Positions 24,558 through 33,253 of a stretch of DNA of 64,000 nucleotides are shown here, one piece after another (the first letter of the stretch is position 1; each line of letters begins with the position of its first letter). The notes beneath the pieces were generated by a model. It searched no databases, was not told the origin of the DNA, and was given only the letters and a program-made list of their open reading frames with translations. The stretch spans positions 62,001 through 126,000 of the IMG/VR virus record IMGVR_UViG_3300017917_003388. One strand, written 5' to 3'. This DNA comes from a virus. The position numbers and the translations under genes were made by a program.

Positions 24558-26876
24558 TTATTGAATTTTATAAGTATTCATGGCAATAGATGTACCAAAT
24601 CTAGTACCATCAACTGAATTTTCAATTGTTATTGGTTTATTAATGTATCTAGATTGTTCTTGTCTTAATAATTTTATTTCATCTAATAATGGATTCATAT
24701 CTATATTAACTACGGGAGATGGTTTATTGTTTTTCCCCAAATTAGTTCCTGCAATTATTGTGTCTTCATTATTTAATGATATAGATCCTTTAGGAGTAAG
24801 TAAAGTTCTATTTCCATATCCCCCTTCAGATACCATATCATCTGCTTTTATTTGGTTTTGACTAGATACAATCATAGCCATCATTCCTGCTGTTGCAGCT
24901 GCTGCTATGCCTAATCCTACTGGGCCAAGAATAGCGCTACCAAAGAATATACTAGAAATAGCGGTTGCTATACTTTTTACAGCTAAACCGGTAATTACTG
25001 TTTGTAATGCTAATAAACCAACTTTAGTTTCAAGTATTTTAGATACTATAGATGAAAATGCATTTATTATAGGTAATATAGGTTGAATTAAACCAACAAA
25101 TGCTTCTTTTAATTTATCTACAGTCATCAACATTTTTTCTTGAATTGATTGTTGTTTTAATTGAGTAGCATATTGTTCATCTCCTAGCATTGTAACTGCT
25201 TTATCATATCCATATTTATCTACTAATATATCAAATTGTTTTTTAGCAGATTCAGCATCTTTAACTCCTATCTTAGATAATGCTTCTCTTTCAATTAATG
25301 AAGCAGCTAATTCTTCTCGACTCATACCTACAGCTTTAGCTAATGCTTCTTGTTGAATACGATTCATTTTAGTAAATTCAGATGAACCCTTTACTTGTTT
25401 CAAAATTTCAGCACTTGCTCCAGCTATATCACCATTTATTGCTAATAATCTAGCTCTTTCTAAATTCAAATTTTTACCAGTGATTAATTCAGCTGATAAT
25501 TCATTAGTTATTGATGATTCAAAATTTAATAAATTTTCTGCTATTTTATCAGCTTGATCTAAATTAATACCAAATTGTTTTGCTTGAAAAGCAGATTCAG
25601 CTAATCCTTTAGTTGTTCCACCAACTGATAATTTAATAGCAGCAGAAGTATTGGCTACTTCTTTTAACAATTGTTTTTCATTTATTGTTAATTTATTCTG
25701 CGCATTTAAAGCTGCTACTGTACCTAAAAATTGTTTAGTATTATCTTTTAAATTACCACCAGTTGATAGTGTTAATTTTTGTATACCAATTAATTCTTCA
25801 TTGGTATAACCAGCCATTTCTCTTAATTCAGTAAATGTTTCTAAATCTGCCCTATTTAAAACAGCATTAGACCCTAATGATTTACCTACAGCAACTAATG
25901 TTTCTTGTAAAGTTTTACTATTTAATGCTATATTGTTAGAATCAATACTAGATTTAGATAATTCATTTCTTAAATTAGAAGCTTGATTATATGTTAAATT
26001 AAAATCTTTAGCTAAATCCCCAGTAAGTTTATCTATTCCTATAAGAATATTTAAACCTTCTTTTAATAATGTTAAAGGACCAAAAGCTTTAATCAATAAT
26101 GGTCCTAATTCTTTAAGTCCAGCCATTATTGGGTTCATAGATTTTTCAGCGGCTGATGTAATACCTAAAGTTCTTGCCCTTGCAGCTGCTGCTGCTCCCA
26201 TTAATGTATTACCATTTCTATCTACTAAACCAAGTTGTTTAGCAAATTCTGCTGTTAATCCTCTCCCTGTTTTTAAACTTTGTAATTGAGCTTTAGTTAT
26301 ACCATTAGCATTCCCAAATGTTATCTGATTTTGAGTTGCCATTTTTTCAGCTGCTTGAGCTGCATCTTTAAATACACTTGAAAATCTATTTAAACCTGGA
26401 AGTTTAGAAGTTATATCTGATATTGCACCGAATATTTTGGTTCCTATATTTTCACTTATAGGTTTTAATTCATCTGATAATCTTCGAGTATTACTTATTA
26501 ATTCTTCTGAATTAAATATTAGATCATTATATGAATCTATTATTGATAATAAGGCTAATTTTTCAGCTCTAGTAGCTAATGGTAGTCTTTGTAGTAAAAT
26601 ATCTCTTTGACGAGTTAAACCTACTAATTCTTTTTGGACCTGATTTAGTTGAGTTTCTAATTTTAATCTATCTTTATAATTAGATAATGATTGTTTATTA
26701 GTTTTGGATAATTCTTCAGTTAATTTTTTAGTTTTAGAAATAGAAGGATCAAACCCCTTAGCAGCATCACCAGTAAGTTGTGCTAATAACTTAGCGTTAT
26801 TTTTAATTTGTTCTTGTAATGTTTCAAATGCTGATTTCAGTTCAGCAGCTGACTGACCTAAATTATCTAAATCCAT
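24558..26876 (-). CDS. Tape measure protein
   Basis: The protein has 772 residues, the longest in the tail assembly block. The N-terminal 130 residues form coiled coils (SAAELKSAFETLQEQIKNNA, then Leu/Gln/Lys-rich repeats). The middle is helical with Ala-rich blocks. Near residues 610-680 there are hydrophobic segments (AVKSIATAISSIFFGSAILG, then PVGLGIAAAATAGMMAMIVS), as expected of a tail protein that crosses the host membrane on injection. It sits directly after the two chaperone-like genes and before the baseplate genes, the standard tape measure position. It sets tail length. Confidence 0.85.
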   Translation of the reverse strand: MDLDNLGQSAAELKSAFETLQEQIKNNAKLLAQLTGDAAKGFDPSISKTKKLTEELSKTNKQSLSNYKDRLKLETQLNQVQKELVGLTRQRDILLQRLPLATRAEKLALLSIIDSYNDLIFNSEELISNTRRLSDELKPISENIGTKIFGAISDITSKLPGLNRFSSVFKDAAQAAEKMATQNQITFGNANGITKAQLQSLKTGRGLTAEFAKQLGLVDRNGNTLMGAAAAARARTLGITSAAEKSMNPIMAGLKELGPLLIKAFGPLTLLKEGLNILIGIDKLTGDLAKDFNLTYNQASNLRNELSKSSIDSNNIALNSKTLQETLVAVGKSLGSNAVLNRADLETFTELREMAGYTNEELIGIQKLTLSTGGNLKDNTKQFLGTVAALNAQNKLTINEKQLLKEVANTSAAIKLSVGGTTKGLAESAFQAKQFGINLDQADKIAENLLNFESSITNELSAELITGKNLNLERARLLAINGDIAGASAEILKQVKGSSEFTKMNRIQQEALAKAVGMSREELAASLIEREALSKIGVKDAESAKKQFDILVDKYGYDKAVTMLGDEQYATQLKQQSIQEKMLMTVDKLKEAFVGLIQPILPIINAFSSIVSKILETKVGLLALQTVITGLAVKSIATAISSIFFGSAILGPVGLGIAAAATAGMMAMIVSSQNQIKADDMVSEGGYGNRTLLTPKGSISLNNEDTIIAGTNLGKNNKPSPVVNIDMNPLLDEIKLLRQEQSRYINKPITIENSVDGTRFGTSIAMNTYKIQ

Positions 26877-26886
26877 TATTTATATT

Positions 26887-26899
26887 TAATTATAAATAT
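26887..26899 (-). promoter_or_regulatory. Putative late promoter element, near match
   Basis: ATATTTATAATTA on the coding strand, one base off the 13-mer consensus, about 10 bases upstream of the tape measure start. Confidence 0.42.
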
Positions 26900-26900
26900 T

Positions 26901-27266
26901 CTAATATTTAACCTTTTTTGATTTTGATAATTCACTCCAAGCTTGATGATTTATTTCCCCAGATGATTCCATAAGGATTGATTTAGATTTATTAGATTTA
27001 GAATTCAAATTTTCAATTTGTTCTGCTTCTTTTCTATAAAAATCATTTATTTTACTAAAAGTAAATTGACGTAACCATCTAGGCATGTTATATACCGTTT
27101 CCCAATCATATCCTCCTTTTCCATGAAAACAAATTTCATGAATTTGAGTAAATAGATTTGCTCTTACTACATCAACGTTTTTAGAATTCAGGCCAAAAAA
27201 ATCTAATCCCAATTGGGATATCGACTCTATTTTCATAACCATCGGGAAAAAAAGTAAGATCAACAT
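26901..27266 (-). CDS. Tail assembly chaperone-like protein
   Basis: Up to 121 residues from the ATG at 27266; in-frame ATGs at 27242 and 27236 are equally possible. The core (NLFTQIHEICFHGKGGYDWE, then TVYNMPRWLRQFTFSKINDF) is a compact helical domain found next to tape measure genes in related phages. The gene overlaps the end of the gp26-like gene by 56-86 bases and is in the +1 frame relative to it, with a T7 run in the overlap. It may be made by re-initiation, as a frameshift fusion, or both. The neighbour downstream is the tape measure gene. Confidence 0.6.
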   Translation of the reverse strand: MLILLFFPMVMKIESISQLGLDFFGLNSKNVDVVRANLFTQIHEICFHGKGGYDWETVYNMPRWLRQFTFSKINDFYRKEAEQIENLNSKSNKSKSILMESSGEINHQAWSELSKSKKVKY

Positions 27267-27900
27267 CTGGTTGAACTTCTTTTATATATTTTCTTAATTC
27301 TTTAGAATCTCGAGCTAATAAATGATTATCTACAAATTCTCGAATTGTTTTTGTTTCTCGATCTCCATTAACTGAAGTAATCATATATTTCAGACGAGTG
27401 GATAATTCAGGAGATAATGTCTTATTAATTTTTTTTAACCCATCTAATTCTGCTTGAATTTTTTTTTCATCACCATGAGTTAAAATTTTAAAAGTAATTT
27501 CAGTTCCTGTTGATGGTAAAGTATATCTAAATTCATTTGAACCTTTATTATGATATTCAAACGGTTTGTTATTTATCTGACTTAAATCTACAGTATATTC
27601 TTGTCCATCATATTCAAATGAATAATCTTTACCATACCCTAAAATACGCGCAGCAACCATTATTGCATTTTTATCTCCTATAATTAAATCATCATAATTT
27701 ATTTTAGAAACAATAAGAGATTGTAATAATTTATCTAAAACTGTACCATTTTCAATATATGACTTATTTGTAAGTATATCTTCATGCTTAGCAGTCATGT
27801 ATCTCATTTCTATAACTCCTTTAGATAAAGGATTATCTAATGAATATAATAAACCTTTTGATGGTAATTCTATTTCTTCAGTTGCAAATTCTTTTTCCAT
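27181..27900 (-). CDS. gp26: Baseplate hub assembly / tail chaperone protein, gp26-like
   Basis: The protein has 239 residues. Its opening (EEIELPSKGLLYSLDNPLSK, then GVIEMRYMTAKHEDILTNKS) is the hallmark of the T4 baseplate/gp26-like family present in most T4-type phages. The second half (DEKKIQAELDGLKKINKTLS) is helical. T4 gp26 is needed for hub assembly. The end of the gene holds a T7 run (27195-27201) just before the stop, where a shift by +1 would enter the next gene. It has its own promoter element (27925-27937), placed directly after the terminator of the endonuclease gene. Confidence 0.75.
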   Translation of the reverse strand: MEKEFATEEIELPSKGLLYSLDNPLSKGVIEMRYMTAKHEDILTNKSYIENGTVLDKLLQSLIVSKINYDDLIIGDKNAIMVAARILGYGKDYSFEYDGQEYTVDLSQINNKPFEYHNKGSNEFRYTLPSTGTEITFKILTHGDEKKIQAELDGLKKINKTLSPELSTRLKYMITSVNGDRETKTIREFVDNHLLARDSKELRKYIKEVQPDVDLTFFPDGYENRVDIPIGIRFFWPEF

Positions 27901-27924
27901 AAATTTTATTTAATGTAACTTATT

Positions 27925-27937
27925 TTATTATAAATAT
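27925..27937 (-). promoter_or_regulatory. Putative late promoter element
   Basis: Exact 13-mer on the coding strand, about 24 bases upstream of the gp26-like start and just 3 bases from the T tract of the preceding terminator. Confidence 0.52.
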
Positions 27938-27940
27938 AAT

Positions 27941-27974
27941 AAAAAAAAGAAACTCATCAAGTTTAAATGAGTTC
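27941..27974 (-). terminator. Intrinsic terminator after the endonuclease gene
   Basis: Arms AACTCAT (27951-27957) and ATGAGTT (27967-27973), followed on the minus strand by T8 (27941-27948). The 5' arm overlaps the last codons of the endonuclease gene, so the terminator travels with that gene. Confidence 0.7.
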
Positions 27975-28799
27975 TCGTTTAAGTATTTCTATAATTTGTT
28001 GAGGATTATTTTTTATATCATTTTCCCAAAATCTAAGTAATTTAAAATCATTATCTTGAGCCCATTGATTTTTTTGTTGATCACGTTTAAGATTTTTTTC
28101 TTGAGTTTTACATATTGGACCATCTGGATATTTTATGGGATTACAATGGTAAAAATCTCCATCTACTTCAATAATAGTATTATATTTAGGTAAATAAAAA
28201 TCATAGAATGCTTTAATTTGTTTAACATAATATGAACGTATATTTTCTATATTTAATTTATCTAAAAAATTTTTTTGAAACTTATATTCTAATTTGGAAA
28301 TGTGTAATTTATCTTCTTTTACAATTCGGTTTATAGCCGAGTTGCTCATTTTTTCTTTGGTCTTTTTTGAGTGTTTTCTTCCTATACCAAATCCTTCAGG
28401 TTTGGGTTTAGGTATTCCTTTAGCTCCTTTAGATATATTTTTTCCTAAAGTTGGTTGTTTTCTATTTTCTTTAACAGCATTTCTGATATAATCATATTCA
28501 CCTGATTCGAATTTAGCTTTACGAGTTGATTTAATTTTATTTACTCTATCTGGATTGTTCCAATCACCCCAATGTCCTTCTTTTCTTGAATTATGACCTA
28601 CTATAAATTCAAAAAAATCCCCGTTTTTAGGATTATAATTTGTGAAAGACTTACAACCACATTCACATAACGGATTTTTCCCGTTATATTTAGTTTGGAT
28701 AAGATATTCTGGAAATTTTAGTTTATGGATAAAAGAAGTATGTTTACTTAACTTTTGTTGTTTATCGGTTTCGTAATCACATAGTTGACATTTAAGCAT
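27963..28799 (-). CDS. Putative homing endonuclease, zinc finger plus NUMOD3 plus Vsr-like nuclease
   Basis: The protein has 278 residues. The N-terminus has a C2H2-type finger (CQLCDYETDKQQKLSKHTSF, residues 4-23) and a Cys cluster (CECGC near 49). A NUMOD3-like DNA-binding stretch follows (GIGRKHSKKTKEKMSNSAIN, about 138-157). The C-terminal nuclease has the Vsr-like core YDFYLPKYNTIIEVDGDFYH (about 199-218), with the YDF Asp and the IEVDGD acids as catalytic residues. It is inserted between the tail tube and gp26-like genes and brings its own promoter element and terminator. Confidence 0.8.
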   Translation of the reverse strand: MLKCQLCDYETDKQQKLSKHTSFIHKLKFPEYLIQTKYNGKNPLCECGCKSFTNYNPKNGDFFEFIVGHNSRKEGHWGDWNNPDRVNKIKSTRKAKFESGEYDYIRNAVKENRKQPTLGKNISKGAKGIPKPKPEGFGIGRKHSKKTKEKMSNSAINRIVKEDKLHISKLEYKFQKNFLDKLNIENIRSYYVKQIKAFYDFYLPKYNTIIEVDGDFYHCNPIKYPDGPICKTQEKNLKRDQQKNQWAQDNDFKLLRFWENDIKNNPQQIIEILKRELI

Positions 28800-28802
28800 A
28801 AA

Positions 28803-28841
28803 GAATTCCTTTCGTTTATTATAAATATTCGAAAGGAATTC
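28803..28841 (-). repeat. Perfect 12-bp inverted repeat around a promoter element
   Basis: GAATTCCTTTCG at 28803-28814 is perfectly mirrored by CGAAAGGAATTC at 28830-28841. The 15-base spacer holds an exact copy of the recurrent promoter element. It lies between the tail tube stop (28871) and the endonuclease start (28799). It may act as a terminator hairpin for the tube gene or as an operator; a T tract after the hairpin is short. Confidence 0.7.
28816..28828 (-). promoter_or_regulatory. Putative late promoter element inside an inverted repeat
   Basis: Exact 13-mer on the coding strand, in the loop of the inverted repeat 28803-28841 and about 16 bases upstream of the endonuclease start at 28799. 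Confidence 0.48.
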
Positions 28842-28870
28842 AAAATCGACTTGGACTGTTGTTTTTTTAA

Positions 28871-29359
28871 CTAAAAGTTCAAAATTGCGTAATCTAGTCC
28901 CAAGTTAACTGTGATTTCTTGTGCTGCTGCTTCATCATCCCAACTATAATCACCAAATTTAGCAGATTTAATAAATGCACCTTTGATAATCCATTCTGAA
29001 ATGATATCTCCTACAGGTCCCAAGATGTTAATAGTTACATCTTTTTTATAAAAATCTGAATAACCATCACGGCCTGTAACAGATTCGTGATGTAAACGTA
29101 CCCATTCCATTACAGCCTGAGCACCTGATGGTGTGATAGGATCAAATAGTGTCATTTCAATATCATCCCATAATGCTTTACCCTTGATTTTACGATAAAC
29201 ATTGATATGATTTAATTTTATTTCATCCATAGTAACCCCAACAGGGCTTACTTTTTTAATTGTATATGAAGGAATACCATCTACATACATAATAAAACGA
29301 TTTTTAACTTTCGGTTCAAATGCAGTAAAAAATATTTCATTCGGTGATAAAATTGCCAT
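28871..29359 (-). CDS. gp19: Tail tube protein, gp19-like
   Basis: A 162-residue protein, the same size as T4 gp19 (163). The pattern RFIMYVDGIPSYTIKKVSPV, then TMDEIKLNHINVYRKIKGKA and LWDDIEMTLFDPITPSGAQA is the phage T4 gp19 tube family; the C-terminal half (ISEWIIKGAFIKSAKFGDYS) completes the beta barrel. Hexamer rings of this protein form the inner tail tube. The sheath gene lies upstream, with a terminator and a promoter element between them, so tube levels can be set separately. Confidence 0.93.
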   Translation of the reverse strand: MAILSPNEIFFTAFEPKVKNRFIMYVDGIPSYTIKKVSPVGVTMDEIKLNHINVYRKIKGKALWDDIEMTLFDPITPSGAQAVMEWVRLHHESVTGRDGYSDFYKKDVTINILGPVGDIISEWIIKGAFIKSAKFGDYSWDDEAAAQEITVNLGLDYAILNF

Positions 29360-29377
29360 TTTCTTTTAATTTTTATT

Positions 29378-29390
29378 TTATTATAAATAT
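29378..29390 (-). promoter_or_regulatory. Putative late promoter element for the tube gene
   Basis: Exact 13-mer on the coding strand, about 18 bases upstream of the tail tube start and about 10 bases downstream of the sheath terminator. Confidence 0.55.
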
Positions 29391-29399
29391 GTAATGTTT

Positions 29400-29435
29400 T
29401 AAAAAATCTTCCCCCCATTTTCATAGGGAGAAGAT
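29400..29435 (-). terminator. Intrinsic terminator after the sheath gene
   Basis: A stem of about 9 pairs between ATCTTCCCCC (from 29406) and GGGAGAAGAT (29426-29435), with one mismatch, followed by a T run on the minus strand. It closes the sheath transcript just before the tube promoter. Confidence 0.72.
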
Positions 29436-29449
29436 ATTTTCATTTTTAT

Positions 29450-31549
29450 TTAAACTGGAAATGTTGCACCTGTTGGTGTAATATTAAAATCTAAATAAAC
29501 GAATTCAGCTGTTTTAGTAGGTTGTAAATATATTTGACCTACTAATTCTTGTCTATCTATTAAATCAGGAGTATTATTTGTATCATTCATTATTACTTTA
29601 AAAGCATATAATCCTTGACGTTGTTGAATACTAGTTAAATACGGATTTACTTGACTTAAGAAACTATTTCTTGTAGCTGTTGTATTTTGTTCAAATGTCA
29701 AATTAAGAGCAATTTGAGAAATATATGATTTAAGATCAATTAATAAACGACGAACATTTACTCTATCTAAAGCAGATGCTTTCAATTGTAGTGTTTTCTG
29801 ACCATAAACTACTATACCAGTTCCTGGAAATGTTGCTATTGGGTTTACTTTAGCAGAATATAGATCATTACGATTACCTTGGGATAATTTTTTTTCTGCT
29901 CTAATTACACCTGATAAACCACCTCTATTAATACCAGCAGGAGCAAACCAAGGTTCAGCTACATTATCGTTATATGCATAAACTCCACCAATCATTGTTG
30001 AAGCTGGAACCCAAACATATTCTCCAGTTGATGGTTCAACTACTTGTAACCAAGGCCAGTACATAGCAGCATATGATGTATCTTTTGTCCCAGCCTCAGT
30101 ACTTACTTGAGATATATTTGAATTAAATGCAACTGGATCAGGAATATATATAAAATCTCCTCTATCTTGAGCTACAGTAACTAAACTATTTATAGGACTA
30201 GAATAATCAGTATTATATAAACCTGGTGTTAATAATACTTTAAATTTATAATCATCAGTATTTGACAATAAATTAATCATATTAGTATAATCAGATCCTA
30301 CTAATCCCTGAGTATTTGTTGAGTTAATGTTTTGGTAAAAATTCACACCTCCTGGGATACTACCTATAGCTCCACCAAATGTTCCAGATGCATTTACTGG
30401 AATTGAAGCTGTGTATTGAGGTTTAAAATTTCCTGCATTATCAAAGAAGTTAGGTGTAGTATAATTAACTTGTTTAATTCTAACATAATTCGAACGATTA
30501 GGGAAAGAACCAGTATATATTAGTTGATTATTTAATGAATCATATTGTTCTTTAAAATCACCTATTACTCTAGAAATATAATTAGGACTATTAGGGTCTA
30601 ATGTTAAATTAGTCCATGTTTCTAATACAACGGGTTGGTTTGTATTATCATTTCCTCTTCTAATTAACAAATCAAATGTTCCTGATGATGATCTAGCATT
30701 TATTATTTGCCATCTCAAATTATCAGCTGAACCACTTGCTAAGCTTCCTCCTGCAGATTCAACACTTGTGCTGTTCATAATTATACCTTCAGAAAATGTT
30801 TCTAAAACAAATGCTTCTGAACCTATATTTGATGTTGCTCCACCAAAAGTAGCAACTAAAGTTCCACTATCTCCTACATAATCTATAGTATTAAGAGTAG
30901 CACCATTCACTGTTAAATCTCCAGCTGAACCAGATAATATTAATTTACTACCGCTATAACTAGCACTTACATATTGAGATAATTCAGACCAACCATTAAT
31001 AGCTTGAGAAGCTGATGCTACCCAATTTGAACCAGTATTAAAATATCCATAATCAAAAGCATCAGCATAAAATGTGGTCCCACCATATCCATTTAAGTAC
31101 CATGTATTGGTTCCAATGGTAAGAGAGAATCCTTTAAATGCTGAGCCCGTATCTGAAGCTGTGAAAGTATATGAAGCTGTAGCTGGATTCCCATTTATTG
31201 AAGATATATCATTATTTATAGCTGAACTAGATGCTGGACTATACGATGTTCCTGAACCTGAGACTACTCGAGTTACTAGTAAAGATTTACCTCCATTTGA
31301 AAAATAATTAAAAGCAGCTATAGATGTAAAATATGTATAATTTTTTTTATCGTTTGTGCTTCCACTTTCCAATGTTGTACCAAATATATTTTGGTATTGA
31401 TTCCATGTTGTTACTATTGTTGGAATTTCAACTGGACCCTTAACTGTGGGACCTATAATTGCAGTTCCAACAACAACTGGTCTTTTTTGAACAAAAGATG
31501 AATCATTTTCTCTTGCTAAGACTCCTGGTGAAATAAGTACTTCTGCCAT
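29450..31549 (-). CDS. gp18: Tail sheath protein, gp18-like
   Basis: The protein has 699 residues, close to T4 gp18 (659). The start AEVLISPGVLARENDSSFVQ and the following PVVVGTAIIGPTVKGPVEIP are the sheath N-terminal pattern, and the C-terminal domain (about 560-699, including RVNVRRLLIDLKSYISQIAL and FEQNT) matches the conserved sheath core used for contraction and contact between subunits. The middle (about 100-400) is Ser/Thr/Gly-rich and probably forms outer protrusion domains. Its own promoter lies at 31575-31587 and its terminator at 29400-29435, so it is a single-gene unit. Confidence 0.93.
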   Translation of the reverse strand: MAEVLISPGVLARENDSSFVQKRPVVVGTAIIGPTVKGPVEIPTIVTTWNQYQNIFGTTLESGSTNDKKNYTYFTSIAAFNYFSNGGKSLLVTRVVSGSGTSYSPASSSAINNDISSINGNPATASYTFTASDTGSAFKGFSLTIGTNTWYLNGYGGTTFYADAFDYGYFNTGSNWVASASQAINGWSELSQYVSASYSGSKLILSGSAGDLTVNGATLNTIDYVGDSGTLVATFGGATSNIGSEAFVLETFSEGIIMNSTSVESAGGSLASGSADNLRWQIINARSSSGTFDLLIRRGNDNTNQPVVLETWTNLTLDPNSPNYISRVIGDFKEQYDSLNNQLIYTGSFPNRSNYVRIKQVNYTTPNFFDNAGNFKPQYTASIPVNASGTFGGAIGSIPGGVNFYQNINSTNTQGLVGSDYTNMINLLSNTDDYKFKVLLTPGLYNTDYSSPINSLVTVAQDRGDFIYIPDPVAFNSNISQVSTEAGTKDTSYAAMYWPWLQVVEPSTGEYVWVPASTMIGGVYAYNDNVAEPWFAPAGINRGGLSGVIRAEKKLSQGNRNDLYSAKVNPIATFPGTGIVVYGQKTLQLKASALDRVNVRRLLIDLKSYISQIALNLTFEQNTTATRNSFLSQVNPYLTSIQQRQGLYAFKVIMNDTNNTPDLIDRQELVGQIYLQPTKTAEFVYLDFNITPTGATFPV

Positions 31550-31574
31550 ATTTATTTTTTATAATTGATTAATT

Positions 31575-31587
31575 TTATTATAAATAT
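31575..31587 (-). promoter_or_regulatory. Putative late promoter element for the sheath gene
   Basis: Exact 13-mer on the coding strand, about 25 bases upstream of the sheath start at 31549. Confidence 0.55.
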
Positions 31588-31605
31588 GAAAGAATTATTC
31601 AAAAT

Positions 31606-31857
31606 TTATTGCTTAATGAATTCTCCCTTTTCGATATTTATGGTTCCATCTCCATATTTTTGTTGAAGTTGAGAAGCTACATTATTTTCATATGTATTGA
31701 ATTCATCTAATTTAGATATTAAATAATTTTTTTGCTTATTTAATTCTTGAAGTTTAAATTCTATTATACCAAATTGTTCAATTAATTGTAATCTGGTTTC
31801 TTGAATTGTTTTTAATGATGATATTTCATCTTCAGTTAAAGAAATAACTTGTTGCAT
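31606..31857 (-). CDS. Small coiled-coil protein
   Basis: An 83-residue, almost wholly helical protein (MQQVISLTEDEISSLKTIQE, then LQLIEQFGIIEFKLQELNKQ) with heptad Leu/Ile spacing and no Cys. It lies between the gp15-like gene and the sheath gene, 20 bases from the former. Small coiled-coil proteins at this place occur in related phages, but I know of no assigned function. Confidence 0.6.
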   Translation of the reverse strand: MQQVISLTEDEISSLKTIQETRLQLIEQFGIIEFKLQELNKQKNYLISKLDEFNTYENNVASQLQQKYGDGTINIEKGEFIKQ

Positions 31858-31877
31858 AATTTTATTTGTTTTATTAT

Positions 31878-32720
31878 TTATTGTTCAGATATTGATATTC
31901 TAGATATTCCTGGAATTTGGTGAGGTATTGTGATATCACGTTGGATGATATCTGGTATAATATATCCATTTAATTTTATAGAAAATGTACTACTTACTAC
32001 ACGTTCTTCATTATCTGATAATTCATTTTTTATAGCAAACGAATCTATCATTGCTCTAAATTGAAATCGAGATGGATCTCCCCAATATGAATCAGAAGCA
32101 TATTCTATTGCTTCTATTATTTTATTCATTTGATCCATATAATATGTGTTTATTGAACAACTATATGTTAATGTTATGTAATCAGGGATAACAACTATGT
32201 AATTTTGAAATTGAGGTTTTATATTGTTAAGCACATCAAAATTATCATATGTATTTTTTATACTATATTTTTGTTGATATAAAGCTATATTATTTGGATT
32301 ATTTGCATCTAATTTATTAGCTATAGTTCTTACTTTTTCTATATTATCTCTTTTAAACATAATGATCGGCATCATTATTCTTCCTTGAGCATCTCGTATA
32401 TAACCATATTTTTGAAATGAAGCCCATTTTTCTGGGGAACCATATATTACTGGTACATTTATTATATCTCCATTTTGGTTTATAGTAGGTTTTATAACAT
32501 TAATGAAATAATACATTATTGACTCATCAATATCTTGAATTCCTATATGAAATGGTTTAGTAGAATCATTTTTTGATGAAATTTGATCTGCTCTATTATT
32601 AGTTTCTAAGTTGTTAGGATTACCAACAGGTTGAAAACCAGGTCCATTTTGATCATATGGTAATTGTCTTGATATACTTATATCTCTTTGAGATTTAGGT
32701 GTTGGTTTTTTATTAGGCAT
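31878..32720 (-). CDS. gp15: Tail terminator / sheath stabiliser, gp15-like
   Basis: A 280-residue protein, near T4 gp15 (272). A disordered N-terminus (about 1-50) leads into a domain with SIMYYFINVIKPTINQNGDI, then NVPVIYGSPEKWASFQKYGY and MPIIMFKRDNIEK; YIVVIPDYITLTYSCSINTY and PSRFQFRAMIDSF follow. Position after the gp13- and gp14-like genes and before the sheath gene agrees with a gp15 role, capping the finished tail so it can join the head. Confidence 0.68.
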   Translation of the reverse strand: MPNKKPTPKSQRDISISRQLPYDQNGPGFQPVGNPNNLETNNRADQISSKNDSTKPFHIGIQDIDESIMYYFINVIKPTINQNGDIINVPVIYGSPEKWASFQKYGYIRDAQGRIMMPIIMFKRDNIEKVRTIANKLDANNPNNIALYQQKYSIKNTYDNFDVLNNIKPQFQNYIVVIPDYITLTYSCSINTYYMDQMNKIIEAIEYASDSYWGDPSRFQFRAMIDSFAIKNELSDNEERVVSSTFSIKLNGYIIPDIIQRDITIPHQIPGISRISISEQ

Positions 32721-32734
32721 GATTTTTGATATAA

Positions 32735-33250
32735 TTAAATAAGACGAGTAGGTTGTAAGTTAATACGATCACCAGGAACATAATGACATTCACATATTAT
32801 AGAAACATTATATCCAAACTTTTCTAATCCAGGATTAAGAGGATTTACATTATAAGGATAATCTGGGTCTTTACCAGCAAAAAATTGAGTTGAATTAGTA
32901 TTATCTACTTCCCAATATCCTTCTTGATATAATATAATATCTCCTATTTCAGGATGCAAATTAGCTTCAACTAAATCATCTCTTAAAAAAGCAAAAGTTA
33001 CAGGCCAATCAAAATTAACTCCAATATCACTAGTAGGACTAGTATTATCTCCAACTGTAATCAAAGCATTTAATATAACTGGGGGGTCAAAAGTGCGATT
33101 TTTAGATGCTTCCCCATACATATTAATTTTGGTTTCTTTTAAATTATATTTATAATATACACATTGTTGGGATATTATATTTCCCATCAATTCACGATTT
33201 AGTTTTCTTATAAAAGAAACATCTCTATTAGATCCAAATAAAGCACACAT
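32735..33250 (-). CDS. gp14: Neck protein, gp14-like
   Basis: A 171-residue protein starting MCALFGSNRDVSFIRKLNRE, followed by LMGNIISQQCVYYKYNLKET, an opening seen in T4-type neck proteins of the gp14 group. DNTNSTQFFAGKDPDYPYN and the ending RINLQPTRLI are further family-like parts. It is shorter than T4 gp14 (256). Its start lies 3 bases from the end of the gp13-like gene. It should join head and tail. Confidence 0.68.
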   Translation of the reverse strand: MCALFGSNRDVSFIRKLNRELMGNIISQQCVYYKYNLKETKINMYGEASKNRTFDPPVILNALITVGDNTSPTSDIGVNFDWPVTFAFLRDDLVEANLHPEIGDIILYQEGYWEVDNTNSTQFFAGKDPDYPYNVNPLNPGLEKFGYNVSIICECHYVPGDRINLQPTRLI

Positions 33251-33253
33251 TTT

